Below are positions 25,495-33,781 of a DNA stretch of 64,000 nucleotides, in pieces. Within the stretch, counting starts at the first letter, position 1; the number at the start of each line of letters is the position of its first letter. The position numbers were made by a program, and so were the translations under genes. The notes under the pieces are model-generated. The model saw only the letters and a list, made by a program, of their open reading frames with translations. It did no database searches and was not told the origin of the DNA. This stretch comes from JABDQA01 sp963824415 (GTDB lineage Bacteria; Desulfobacterota; Desulfobulbia; Desulfobulbales; Desulfocapsaceae). The stretch is taken from positions 124,001 through 188,000 of the forward strand of contig CAWGPM010000014.1 in the NCBI GenBank assembly GCA_963824415.1, in the 5' to 3' direction.

Positions 25495-26712
25495 ATGAAA
25501 TTAGGAATCAACGGTCTGGGCCGAATTGGGAAACTCTCATTGTGGAGCCACCTGTCCCGCAGACATTTCTCCGAAATTGTCGTGAACATCGGACGCGGGG
25601 TTGGCAGTAATCTCTCTGATCTTGCCGCGTCAATCGAGCGGGATTCGACTTACGGCCGGCTTGGTTCGTATCTTTACGGGCACAAGGCGGGGCGTATAAT
25701 CGAAGACCTCGATGAGCAGACTGGATTTATGGTAATTGCCGGTACTCCGGTGACAATTCTGCGCAGTGAGCGCAATCCCCGGGCAATCGGCTGGGCCGAT
25801 TACGGGGTGAAACTGGTGGTGGATTCCACCGGCGTGTTCAATGATCCAACCACCGACCCGGACAATCCCAAAGGCGCATTGCGGGGGCACCTGGAGGCCG
25901 GAGCAGCCAAGGTCGTGCTGTCCGCTCCGTTCAAGATCAAATCAAAAGGCCTCGAGATGCCCGAAGATGCAGTGACCACGGTGATGGGCATCAATGACGA
26001 CGATTATCTGCCCGCCCAGCATAACATCATTTCTGCCGCCTCATGTACAACGACCTGCCTCTCTTACATGGTTAAGCCGCTGCTGGAGACGATCGGGGCT
26101 GAAAACCTGCTCAGCGCCTCGATGGTCACCGTGCACGCAGCCACCGGCTCTCAGCAGGTGCTGGACCGTCTGCCGGGCGCCGGCGCTGCTGATTTGCGGA
26201 AGAATCGCTCAATCTTGAACAATATCATTTTGACCACCACCGGCGCGGCCAAGGCACTCGGACTGGTCATTCCGGAAATGCAAAACATCGGTTTCATTGC
26301 TGAATCGGTGCGTATTCCGACATCGACCGGTTCACTGATCGTGCTGGTTGTCAATATCCAGGATGAACCCGGAAATCCGACCAAGCGCGCCTTTGTCAAT
26401 TCGATCTATCGCGACTATGCGGCCGCCAACCCATACCTGAAATACAGCGAGAACCAGAATGTATCCTCCGACATCATCGGCGTGCCTCAGGCCGCCGCGA
26501 TCATCGAGGGGACTGAAACCCATACCAGAACCGCATCGATCCGCGTAAACCTAGCCAAAACGGGCGCCGCAGCTCTTTCCGGGGAGCAAGATGCCATCCT
26601 CGAGGTGCCGGTTACCCAAGCCGTGATCTACGGCTGGTACGACAATGAGCTTGGCAGTTATACCAATATGCTCGGCGACCTGACGGTCAAAGTTGCAGAA
26701 ACGATGGTCTGA
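25495..26712 (+). CDS. gap: Glyceraldehyde-3-phosphate dehydrogenase, long atypical form
   Basis: The enzyme oxidises glyceraldehyde 3-phosphate to 1,3-bisphosphoglycerate. The Rossmann start LGINGLGRIG (3-12) and catalytic Cys184 in SAASCTTTCL are clear. At 405 residues it is about 70 longer than the classical enzyme, with insertions in the NAD domain. In the active-site motif the usual Asn two residues after the TT (SCTTNC) is Thr187. After the second strand the sequence reads VVNIGRGVG, without the Asp that normally holds the adenosine ribose of NAD, so NADP use or relaxed specificity is possible. It heads a gap-rimI-pgk-tpiA cluster. AGGAGAACC precedes the ATG. Confidence 0.88.
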   Translation: MKLGINGLGRIGKLSLWSHLSRRHFSEIVVNIGRGVGSNLSDLAASIERDSTYGRLGSYLYGHKAGRIIEDLDEQTGFMVIAGTPVTILRSERNPRAIGWADYGVKLVVDSTGVFNDPTTDPDNPKGALRGHLEAGAAKVVLSAPFKIKSKGLEMPEDAVTTVMGINDDDYLPAQHNIISAASCTTTCLSYMVKPLLETIGAENLLSASMVTVHAATGSQQVLDRLPGAGAADLRKNRSILNNIILTTTGAAKALGLVIPEMQNIGFIAESVRIPTSTGSLIVLVVNIQDEPGNPTKRAFVNSIYRDYAAANPYLKYSENQNVSSDIIGVPQAAAIIEGTETHTRTASIRVNLAKTGAAALSGEQDAILEVPVTQAVIYGWYDNELGSYTNMLGDLTVKVAETMV

Positions 26713-27151
26713 GCGCCTGGTGCTCCGGAAAATGGGTGGAGCAGACGTCGACGCAATTGCTCTGCTCGAGCAGCGCGAATTTTCACCCTGGCGGCCGTCA
26801 TTGATACGTGCTGAGTTAAGCCAGCAGCGGGGCTGCGCGCTGGTTGCCTGTATCGATCAGCGGCTGGTTGGCTGGTGCTGTGCCCGCTATTTCAGCGACG
26901 AGGCTGAACTGCTCAAGATCGGGGTCCAACGGAAGTACCGGCGTCTGGCAATCGGCACAGAACTTCTGAAGGTGCTTGAAGATCGGCTGCTGGAGGCTGA
27001 GATAGAGCATATCTATCTTGAGGTTCGGTCGAAAAATGATGCGGCTCTGGCATTTTATCAACGTGCCGGCTTTACAGTTATCCACAGGCGCATTAACTAT
27101 TTTAACCAGCCGCGGGACGACGGACTGGTCCTGCGTAAATTTCTAGGTTAA
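26693..27151 (+). CDS. rimI: GNAT N-acetyltransferase, RimI-like
   Basis: This 152-residue GNAT fold has the acetyl-CoA binding motif KIGVQRKYRRLAIGTELL (about 83-100), IYLEVRSKNDAALAFYQRAG and a C-terminal NYFNQPRDDGLVLRK, the pattern of RimI, which acetylates the N-terminus of ribosomal protein S18. The start is unsure. A TTG at 26693 overlaps the gap stop by 20 bases and keeps the first beta strand (RLVLRK), while an ATG at 26732 would cut into it. The family assignment is firm; the S18 substrate is inferred from similarity. Confidence 0.83.
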   Translation: MQKRWSERLVLRKMGGADVDAIALLEQREFSPWRPSLIRAELSQQRGCALVACIDQRLVGWCCARYFSDEAELLKIGVQRKYRRLAIGTELLKVLEDRLLEAEIEHIYLEVRSKNDAALAFYQRAGFTVIHRRINYFNQPRDDGLVLRKFLG

Positions 27152-27232
27152 TGATGCCTTTGTTGATGATGCAATGGGCGTACACCCAAAAACAGAAGAT
27201 GAGCAGCGCCGAACAGTAAAGAGAAGCAAGAC

Positions 27233-28408
27233 ATGAAAAACATCCGGGATATAGAGCTGGAGAATCGCAGGGTACTGGTCAGGGTCGATTTTAATGTGCC
27301 GATGGACGATGCCGGCACCATCACCGATGATATCAGGATGCGCCGGGTTCTCCCGACCCTGGAATATATCCGGCAGCAGGGCGGCAGGCTCATCGTCTGT
27401 TCGCACCGGGGCAGACCCGGGGGACGCCGCGTCGAAGCGTTAAGCCTGGCACCGCTGGCCGACCATCTCGGCTCACTGCTGGGGTGTTCGGTGCAGATGG
27501 CTCCCGACTGCATTGGCGAACAGGTCGAAGCCCTGGCTGATGTGCTTGCCCCGGGGCAGGTGCTGATGCTTGAGAATCTGCGTTTTTACGAGCAGGAAAC
27601 CACCAATGAAGCGGGGTTCTCAGAACAACTCGCCCGGTTGGCGGACGTCTATATCAACGATGCCTTTGCGGTCTCTCATCGTGCCCATGCTTCGGTGGTC
27701 GGTGTGGCCGAGCGGGTTGCAGAAAAAGCAGCGGGATTTCTGCTCCAGAAAGAGATGGACTACTTTCACCAGGCCATGGACAACCCGGTCAGGCCGCTGA
27801 CGGCGATTGTCGGCGGGGCCAAGGTGTCATCCAAGCTTGGTGCCCTGGAAAATATGCTCGGCCGGGTCGATAAAATGTTGATCGGCGGGGCGATGGCCAA
27901 CACCTTTCTGAAAAGCCAGGGGATCGATGTCGGTGCTTCTCTGGTGGAAGATGATCTTCTGGAGACGGCCAGGAATTTTCTCAATCAGGCCGAAAAGCGC
28001 GGGGTCGTGGTATATTTGCCGGTCGATTTCGTGGTGGCTGAGTCATTTTCCCAGGAAACCGTTGCCACCTGTGTGACCTACAAAGAAATACCCGGCGGCT
28101 GGCAGGCGCTTGATATCGGGCCGGCCACTTCTGTCTATTTCCAGGAGGCCCTGGCCGATGCCGGGACCATCGTCTGGAACGGTCCGATGGGGGCCTTTGA
28201 AATCGATCTTTTTGCCCGCGGTACCATGGCGCTGTGCCATGCGGTTGCCGCCAGTCAGGCCTTGTCGATTACCGGCGGCGGAGATTCCAACGCCGCGATT
28301 AAAAAGGCGGGTGTATCTGATAATATCAGCTATATGTCCACCGGCGGCGGCGCTTTTCTGCAACTGATGGAAGGCCGCGATCTGCCCGGTGTGACAGCTT
28401 TATCATGA
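27233..28408 (+). CDS. pgk: Phosphoglycerate kinase
   Basis: Pgk transfers phosphate from 1,3-bisphosphoglycerate to ADP. The 391-residue protein carries VLVRVDFNVPMDD (15-27), CSHRGRPGG, MLENLRFYEQETTNE, FAVSHRAHAS and, in the C-domain, VGGAKVSSKLG, IGGAMANTFL and the nucleotide loop TGGGDSNAAIKKAG. Length is normal and both lobes are complete. It lies between rimI and tpiA in the expected lower-glycolysis order. Confidence 0.97.
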   Translation: MKNIRDIELENRRVLVRVDFNVPMDDAGTITDDIRMRRVLPTLEYIRQQGGRLIVCSHRGRPGGRRVEALSLAPLADHLGSLLGCSVQMAPDCIGEQVEALADVLAPGQVLMLENLRFYEQETTNEAGFSEQLARLADVYINDAFAVSHRAHASVVGVAERVAEKAAGFLLQKEMDYFHQAMDNPVRPLTAIVGGAKVSSKLGALENMLGRVDKMLIGGAMANTFLKSQGIDVGASLVEDDLLETARNFLNQAEKRGVVVYLPVDFVVAESFSQETVATCVTYKEIPGGWQALDIGPATSVYFQEALADAGTIVWNGPMGAFEIDLFARGTMALCHAVAASQALSITGGGDSNAAIKKAGVSDNISYMSTGGGAFLQLMEGRDLPGVTALS

Positions 28409-28433
28409 AACGATTACCCATTTGGAGACACCA

Positions 28434-29189
28434 ATGCCGAGACGAAGCCTGATTGCCGGTAACTGGAAAATGCACACCACCGCCGGCGAGGCAAAACTTC
28501 TTGCCACCCAGGTGGCGGCTGCCTGCGCAGAGTTCAGCGACCGCGATGTGCTGTTGGCTCCGCCCTTTACAGCGTTGCGCAGCGCTGCGGGTGCGCTGGC
28601 CGGATCAGCGGTGATTCTGGCCGGCCAGAACGTCTGCTGGGAACCGCAGGGGGCGTTTACCGGTGAGATTTCACCACCGATGCTCAGGGATGCCGGGGCC
28701 GCTGCGGCCATTGTCGGCCATTCCGAAAGGCGGCAGATTTTCATGGAATCCGATGAGATGATCAACCGGCGGATGATCGGCGGACTGAAACACGACTTAA
28801 TGATGATCTTCTGCATTGGCGAGACCCTTGAGCAGCGTGAAGGCGGTGAAACTTTCAGCATACTCGAGCAGCAGATACGGCAGGGACTCTCCGAGGTGCC
28901 GGCTTTAGAAATGGGTCGGGTAGTGATTGCCTATGAACCGGTCTGGGCAATCGGAACCGGCAAGACCGCCACGACCTCTCAGGCCCAAGAGGCCCATGCG
29001 TTTATCCGCGGACTCATTGAAGGGCTCTACGAAAAAGAAGTTGCCGCCCATCTGAGAATATTGTATGGTGGCTCGGTTAAATCGACCAATATTGACGAAT
29101 TGATGGCCCAGCCCGATATCGACGGGGCGCTGGTCGGTGGAGCGGCCCTGGATGCAGCCTCGTTTGGCCGCATAATACAATATCAGTAA
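28434..29189 (+). CDS. tpiA: Triosephosphate isomerase
   Basis: TpiA interconverts dihydroxyacetone phosphate and glyceraldehyde 3-phosphate. Family motifs are LIAGNWKMH (with the catalytic Lys), AAIVGHSERR (catalytic His), VIAYEPVWAIGTGKTAT (catalytic Glu and loop 6) and LYGGSVKSTN. I take the ATG at 28434, with GGAGACACCA just upstream, giving 251 residues. A TTG four codons earlier overlaps this ribosome-binding site and is unlikely. It follows pgk by 25 bases. Confidence 0.97.
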   Translation: MPRRSLIAGNWKMHTTAGEAKLLATQVAAACAEFSDRDVLLAPPFTALRSAAGALAGSAVILAGQNVCWEPQGAFTGEISPPMLRDAGAAAAIVGHSERRQIFMESDEMINRRMIGGLKHDLMMIFCIGETLEQREGGETFSILEQQIRQGLSEVPALEMGRVVIAYEPVWAIGTGKTATTSQAQEAHAFIRGLIEGLYEKEVAAHLRILYGGSVKSTNIDELMAQPDIDGALVGGAALDAASFGRIIQYQ

Positions 29190-29215
29190 CAAATAAGACC
29201 CAGAGTAATAATAAG

Positions 29216-29602
29216 ATGGAAACCCTGCTGATCATCGTTCATGTTATCGTGTGCCTGTTTCTGATCGGCATCGTTTTGCTCCAGCACGGAAAAGGGGCGG
29301 ATATCGGCGCCACCTTCGGTGGCTCGAGCCAGTCGCTTTTCGGCACCGAAGGTCCGTTGCCACTATTGAACAAGGTGACGACCTTTTCTGCGGTAGTCTT
29401 TATGGTGACCTCGTTGGCCCTTGCCTATATCTCCACCCAGAGTGGTTCAGGTTCGGTAATGAGTGAGGTGGTGGGCGAGCAGGCCCAGCAGGAAGCGGCC
29501 ACGGTCGCTGAACCGCAACTGGTGGTTCCCGCCGAAGCGGAGAAGACCGCCGCGCCTGAGGCACAGGCTTTGCCGGTCGAGAAGGAAGCTCAGACAAAGT
29601 AG
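29216..29602 (+). CDS. secG: SecG, preprotein translocase subunit
   Basis: SecG assists SecYE-mediated export. The 128-residue protein has the two-helix layout: helix 1 (about 2-22), a cytoplasmic loop with LLQHGKGADIGATFGGSSQ that is the family signature, and helix 2 (about 54-74). A long Ala/Glu/Pro-rich tail (about 85-128) follows and is longer than in E. coli. It follows tpiA, a common arrangement, and is followed by tRNA-Leu. Confidence 0.93.
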   Translation: METLLIIVHVIVCLFLIGIVLLQHGKGADIGATFGGSSQSLFGTEGPLPLLNKVTTFSAVVFMVTSLALAYISTQSGSGSVMSEVVGEQAQQEAATVAEPQLVVPAEAEKTAAPEAQALPVEKEAQTK

Positions 29603-29627
29603 CGTTGGAAATCGATCTGACATGGAT

Positions 29628-29713
29628 GCCGAAGTGGTGGAACTGGTAGACACGCTATCTTGAGGGGGTAGTGGCCCACGGTCGTGCGAGTTCGAATCTC
29701 GCCTTCGGCACCA
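29628..29713 (+). tRNA. tRNA-Leu (GAG)
   Basis: The acceptor arms GCCGAAG and CTTCGGC pair fully, followed by A and an encoded CCA. The anticodon stem CTATC/GGTAG encloses loop TTGAGGG, so the anticodon is GAG. The long variable arm and GGTAGACACGCT D-region are typical of Leu. It reads CUC and CUU codons. Confidence 0.95.
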
Positions 29714-29723
29714 AATTTTAAAT

Positions 29724-29757
29724 AAGGCTTGTAACTGTAGCAGGTTACAAGCCTTTC
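29724..29757 (+). terminator. Terminator after tRNA-Leu (GAG)
   Basis: GGCTTGTAAC and GTTACAAGCC form a perfect ten-base stem with an eight-base loop, followed by TTTCGCTTTT. It ends the secG/tRNA-Leu transcript. Confidence 0.85.
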
Positions 29758-29914
29758 GCTTTTATGCCCCGGGTAAAGCCAGCAACGATATGCGAGGATT
29801 TGCCCGCGGTGTATGCTGGAAAACAGCATCAAAGCACTTACTGTATAAATTTGAGTTTTCTGTCTTGAAGTGAGCTAGAGGAGAAAAGAGGAACTGGTTT
29901 GGGGAGCCGCACAG

Positions 29915-29961
29915 AAAAAAGCCTGTCGTCAGTGACGCTAAGGTCAATTAACAACAGGCTT
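29915..29961 (-). terminator. Terminator after tRNA-Leu (CAG), minus strand
   Basis: On the minus strand AAGCCTGT (complement of 29954-29961) pairs with ACAGGCTT (complement of 29919-29926) across a 27-base loop, followed directly by a run of T. It lies 10 bases beyond the tRNA 3' end. Confidence 0.65.
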
Positions 29962-29971
29962 GGATTCTGAC

Positions 29972-30058
29972 TGGTGCCGAAGAGAAGACTCGAACTTCCA
30001 CGGGGAAACCCCCACTAGACCCTGAACCTAGCGCGTCTACCAATTCCGCCACTTCGGC
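29972..30058 (-). tRNA. tRNA-Leu (CAG)
   Basis: Read on the minus strand, acceptor arms GCCGAAG and CTTCGGC are followed by A-CCA. The anticodon stem CTAGG/TCTAG encloses TTCAGGG, giving anticodon CAG. A long variable arm is present. It faces the GAG tRNA-Leu and has the same acceptor stem. Confidence 0.95.
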
Positions 30059-30147
30059 ATGAGTGTGGTGAATATGATTTCTGAACCTCGATTTGTCAAG
30101 ACTTTCTTGAAACCGATCCTGAAAAAGAACCAGCGCTTGAAGCAGTT

Positions 30148-31125
30148 ATGGAAATATTTTGGAGTCTTGAGCAGATAAGCGGCCCCTTCGAAAGGGCATG
30201 CGTTACTATCGGTAACTTCGACGGGGTCCACCTTGGCCATCATCAGCTTTTCTCCGAGGTCGTCAAGCGTGCAAGGGCAGGCGGTGGCCGCGCTGTCGTG
30301 GTGACCTTCGATCCCCATCCGCTCAGGGTGCTGCGGCCCAATGGAATTAAGCTGATCTCCACAGTTGAACAGAAAATCGAGCAGATCGACCGGGCCGGCA
30401 TCGATACTCTGGTTATCATCCCCTTCGACCGCTCTTTTGCTGCGACCTCCGCCGAGGAGTTCGTCCAGACGATCCTGCTCGATCGGATCGGCATGGCCCA
30501 ACTGGTGGTCGGCTACGATTATGCCTTTGGCCGGGGACGCAGCGGTGATACGCAGTTTCTGAAAGAACAAGGACGCCAGAAAGGTTTCCCGGTTACCGTT
30601 GTTCCCGCTTACTACAAAGACGAGATGCTGGTGAGCTCAACTCAGATCAGAAATCTTGTGGCCGAGGGGAGGATGATGGATGCCTCATCCCTGCTCGGCA
30701 GGCCTTATCAGATCCGGGGTGTGGTTCAGGTCGGTAAGAAACGCGGCGGCAGCGAGATCGGCTATCCGACCGCGAATCTGCAGGTCAACGAAGAAGATCT
30801 GGTGCCGCGCATCGGGGTATACGCCGTCCAGGTGATCTCTGAGGGTACATGCTACGGCGGCGTGCTGAACATCGGCTACAACCCGACTTTTGGAGAACAG
30901 AGGCTGGTTGCGGAAACCCATATTTTCGATTTCAATCGGGATATCTATGGTAAGCCGATCAGGCTGAATCTGCTCAAGTTCATTAGGGACGAAAAGAAAT
31001 TTTCCGGCATTCATGACCTGGCTGAACAGATTGCCAAAGACGTCCTTGAGGCCCAGAAAGTTCTTGCAGCGCGGGAGCAGGATCTGCTGCTCTCATGTGA
31101 AGCGGAATCCGGTGCCACTATGTAA
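30148..31125 (+). CDS. ribF: RibF, riboflavin kinase/FAD synthetase
   Basis: RibF converts riboflavin to FMN and FMN to FAD. The 325-residue protein has the nucleotidyltransferase domain first (about 15-180, with VTIGNFDGVHLGHHQLF and the later SSTQIRNLVAEG) and the kinase domain after (about 185-310, with VVQVGKKRGGSEIGYPTANL and YGGVLNIGYNPTFG). All landmarks are present. The cofactors serve flavoenzymes such as AprA and QmoAB encoded in the window. RibE, RibBA and RibH follow 2.7 kb downstream, separated by a candidate RNA and three unrelated genes. Confidence 0.96.
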   Translation: MEIFWSLEQISGPFERACVTIGNFDGVHLGHHQLFSEVVKRARAGGGRAVVVTFDPHPLRVLRPNGIKLISTVEQKIEQIDRAGIDTLVIIPFDRSFAATSAEEFVQTILLDRIGMAQLVVGYDYAFGRGRSGDTQFLKEQGRQKGFPVTVVPAYYKDEMLVSSTQIRNLVAEGRMMDASSLLGRPYQIRGVVQVGKKRGGSEIGYPTANLQVNEEDLVPRIGVYAVQVISEGTCYGGVLNIGYNPTFGEQRLVAETHIFDFNRDIYGKPIRLNLLKFIRDEKKFSGIHDLAEQIAKDVLEAQKVLAAREQDLLLSCEAESGATM

Positions 31126-31157
31126 GGATTGATTTACAAATGATTTGGTTTTTATGC

Positions 31158-31185
31158 TTGAAAGTGGGGGGCGTGTGTCTATAAT
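31158..31185 (+). promoter_or_regulatory. Sigma-70-like promoter upstream of a candidate small RNA
   Basis: TTGAAA (31158-31163), a 16-base G-rich spacer and a perfect TATAAT (31180-31185). The expected start of transcription is near 31191-31193. No coding sequence begins within the next 170 bases. Confidence 0.65.
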
Positions 31186-31191
31186 ATACGC

Positions 31192-31319
31192 CGCAATTAA
31201 TCGGGAAATAGACGGCGTTTTCACGGCAGTTCCGCGCTTATCGAGCGGCGGCTCAGCAGCCCTGAAGAGGCCGGTTTAGAGATGGCAATGGCGGGCTGCG
31301 TCCGTCATTGCCATCTTTT
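31192..31319 (+). ncRNA. Candidate small RNA or leader RNA, about 130 nt
   Basis: The segment runs from a predicted start site to a strong terminator-like hairpin, in which GATGGCAATG (31279-31288) pairs with CATTGCCATC (31306-31315), followed by TTTTA. Between them lie a small hairpin GGCTCAGCAGCC and a GC-rich stretch CCGCGCTTATCGAGCGG. I recognise no known RNA family and no riboswitch core. Because the TPR gene begins 50 bases after the terminator, it may instead be an attenuating leader for that gene. Confidence 0.45.
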
Positions 31320-31369
31320 ATATTCTAATAAATAATTTCAATTAACGAATACATCAGGAGCTGTGTGTC

Positions 31370-32008
31370 ATGTCTGAGCAGTTGAAGGAAGACCTCGAAT
31401 CGGTCATCGAAGAGTTGGAAAAAAAAGTTGAGGAGTTGCCGGAGAACGTGATGGCGCATCACCATCTCGGACTGGTCTATATGAAAGCCGGTCGGGTCGA
31501 TGAGGCGATCAAAGCGTTGGAAACAGCAATCGATCTGGACCCGCAGTCGGTTGAATCGATGATCAATCTCGGGGCTATTTATTTTGGCCAGAACCGACTC
31601 GATGAGGCCGAAAAGCTCAACAAAAAGGCCGCCTCCGTCAATGCAAAAGCCGCCCAGGCCTACGCGAACCTCGGTTTGATCTGCCAACAGAGAAACGAGC
31701 TCGACAAGGCCATTGAAAACTACGAGAAAGCCATCAGGGTCGATGAGAAGCTGGCCACGGTATGGATCAATCTGACCTCGGTACTGACCATGAAAGGTGA
31801 GGACGCACGGGCCCTGGAGGCTGCCAGAAGAGGAGTTGAACTGGACAGTGATTCACCGCTGGCTCATAATAACCTGGCGGTAGCCCTCTATTTCAGCGAA
31901 CAGTTCAGCGAGGCTAAAAAACACCTGGATAAGGCGCGCGAACTGGGGTACTCGGTCGATCCCAATTTTATTGCAGGACTCGAGGAGAAACTGGGCTCGT
32001 CAGCATAG
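31370..32008 (+). CDS. TPR-repeat protein
   Basis: This 212-residue soluble protein is built almost wholly of tetratricopeptide repeats. About five can be seen, for example HHHLGLVYMKAGRVDEAIKA, AYANLGLICQQRNELDKAIE and AHNNLAVALYFSEQFSEAKK, after an acidic N-terminal helix. There is no signal peptide, so it is probably a cytoplasmic adaptor. AGGAGCTGTGTGTC lies ahead of the ATG. It is followed by a zinc-ribbon/HEAT protein and another TPR protein with tight spacing, suggesting one unit. Partners are unknown. Confidence 0.85.
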   Translation: MSEQLKEDLESVIEELEKKVEELPENVMAHHHLGLVYMKAGRVDEAIKALETAIDLDPQSVESMINLGAIYFGQNRLDEAEKLNKKAASVNAKAAQAYANLGLICQQRNELDKAIENYEKAIRVDEKLATVWINLTSVLTMKGEDARALEAARRGVELDSDSPLAHNNLAVALYFSEQFSEAKKHLDKARELGYSVDPNFIAGLEEKLGSSA

Positions 32009-32029
32009 CGTTGTCCGTAAAACCATTTT

Positions 32030-33157
32030 ATGCGTAAGCCACTGATAACAAAACGCCCGTGGTGCCCGTTCTGCGGGCAGCAGGTAGACCGGGCGACCGA
32101 TCAGCCCAACCGTAAGATGAGTGAGTTCAACGTCGGCACCTGTTCCTGCGGTGCGGTCTATTCCTGCGATCCCACCGGGCATAACATCGGGGCGGCGATG
32201 GTCGAGACGCTGGTCCACGCCTGTGGCGAGAACGCCGATCTGGCCTGGGAACTGATGCCGGAAGATGACTACCTGACCGGCAGAATCGAAGACTACGACG
32301 AGGTGACACACCAGGTAATTGATACCAGGAGTCTCGATGGCCGGGCGGTGCGAGGAGTGCTTTACTTCGTCCGCCTGCACAAGGAAATTTCCGAAATATC
32401 CCATCGGCTGCAGCAGAAAAAGCTGCAGCAGGTCGAAAATATCCAGGGCCAAAGCGGTTTCACCCCGCCCCCGGTTGAACCGGTCCCGCAGGAGCATCGA
32501 ACCAGGCAGAAGGCTAACAAAAAACTGGTTAAAAAACTCGCGGCGGCAGCCGATGAGGACGCCCTGGTTTGGCTCTGTCTCGATGACAGAAAAACCCTGC
32601 GTCTGATGCAGCGGCTGCTTTACGAACCGGCTGAAGAGAGTCGCTGGCGCACGGCCTGGCTGATGGGCCGGGTCTGTGCAAGGGTCGCAACCCGGGACCC
32701 GGGGCAGGTGTCCGAACTGCTGCATAGACTCTTCGAGGCCTGCTCGGATTCCGCGGCCACCCCATGGGGCATGATTGAGACCATTGGCTCAGTGATCGGC
32801 GCCCGGCCCGACATCTTTGGTGCATTCAGCCAATATCTGTTAAACTATGTCGGACCGGACTCGACCCGGGTTCAGGCCATCTGGGCCCTGGCCGAGGTAG
32901 CCCGAAACCGGCCTGATCTGGTGCGCAGCTTGCCGTTTTACTCGCTTTTCCAGTTTCTTGAGCACCCTGAGGCGGAGGTACGAGGTCAGGTGGTACGGCT
33001 GCTTGGCCGGATCAAGGCAAGCGAGGCAACGGTGCAGCTCATGGGACTGCATGGCGACCAGGCCGAGCTGGTCATCTGGGAGCAGGGAGAGCCGGTGCGC
33101 ACAAGCGTCGCCGAACAGGCCGACCAGGCACTTACATTACTGAAGGAAAAATTATAA
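32030..33157 (+). CDS. Zinc-ribbon and HEAT-repeat protein (possibly DVU0298-like)
   Basis: The 375-residue protein begins with a zinc ribbon: Cys in WCPFCGQQVD (about 12-15) and a second knuckle CSCGAVYSCD (about 38-47). A charged linker follows (about 120-170), then a helical HEAT-like array with LVWLCLDDRKTLRLMQRLLY, RWRTAWLMGRVCARV and VRGQVVRLLGRIKASEA. The layout resembles the DVU0298 family known in sulfate reducers; that assignment is from memory of the family and unsure. There is no signal peptide. It starts 21 bases after the TPR gene and ends 2 bases before the next, so the three are almost certainly co-translated. Confidence 0.78.
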   Translation: MRKPLITKRPWCPFCGQQVDRATDQPNRKMSEFNVGTCSCGAVYSCDPTGHNIGAAMVETLVHACGENADLAWELMPEDDYLTGRIEDYDEVTHQVIDTRSLDGRAVRGVLYFVRLHKEISEISHRLQQKKLQQVENIQGQSGFTPPPVEPVPQEHRTRQKANKKLVKKLAAAADEDALVWLCLDDRKTLRLMQRLLYEPAEESRWRTAWLMGRVCARVATRDPGQVSELLHRLFEACSDSAATPWGMIETIGSVIGARPDIFGAFSQYLLNYVGPDSTRVQAIWALAEVARNRPDLVRSLPFYSLFQFLEHPEAEVRGQVVRLLGRIKASEATVQLMGLHGDQAELVIWEQGEPVRTSVAEQADQALTLLKEKL

Positions 33158-33159
33158 TC

Positions 33160-33777
33160 ATGAGTACACCCATTCAAAACATCGACTCTATCGGTCCGGT
33201 ACCCGAGAAGGCAGGGGCCGATCCACAGAAGACCCAGGCCCAGCTCGATTACGAGGAAGGGCGCGGCTACGTGGAGCGGGGCGAGTCCGCCCTGGCGGCA
33301 GTAGCGCTGCACAACGCGCTGCGTGGATTCGAAGAGGAAAACAATCGTGAAGGTATGGCCAACGCCTCTAATCAGCTTGGCCACGCCTGTCTGCTGCGCA
33401 AACAATACGACAAAGCACTAGTTCACTACCGCAAAACTTACGAGCTCTGTGAGGAATTGGGTGATCCAGTCAGTCTCCTGACCGTGTCTAAACAGCTGTC
33501 CGAAACCCATCGTGGACTCAAGCAATATCGCCAGGCGCTCGATATCTGTCTTGATCTGCTGGACAGCTATCAAAGAAACAACGATCCGAAAAATTCCGTT
33601 GAAATCCTTGAACGCATGGCCCAGATTTATATCGATGCGAACGAGCCGGAAAAGGGTGCCGACGCCTTTAAAACTGCGGCTTCGATTCACGCCAATTTCG
33701 GTCATAAGAAACTTGCCGATGAATTAAGAAAAAAAGCCGCCGATCTGCTCGGTGGTGCTTCGACTGTAGACGAATAG
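33160..33777 (+). CDS. TPR-repeat protein
   Basis: This 205-residue soluble protein has a Pro/Ala-rich start, then TPR or SHNi-TPR-like repeats: GRGYVERGESALAAVALHNA, NASNQLGHACLLRKQYDKAL, VSKQLSETHRGLKQYRQALD and LERMAQIYIDANEPEKGADA. It lies 2 bases after the zinc-ribbon/HEAT gene and 4 bases before ribE, placing it in the same transcript as riboflavin synthesis. No link to riboflavin is evident from its sequence. Confidence 0.83.
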   Translation: MSTPIQNIDSIGPVPEKAGADPQKTQAQLDYEEGRGYVERGESALAAVALHNALRGFEEENNREGMANASNQLGHACLLRKQYDKALVHYRKTYELCEELGDPVSLLTVSKQLSETHRGLKQYRQALDICLDLLDSYQRNNDPKNSVEILERMAQIYIDANEPEKGADAFKTAASIHANFGHKKLADELRKKAADLLGGASTVDE

Positions 33778-33781
33778 GACG

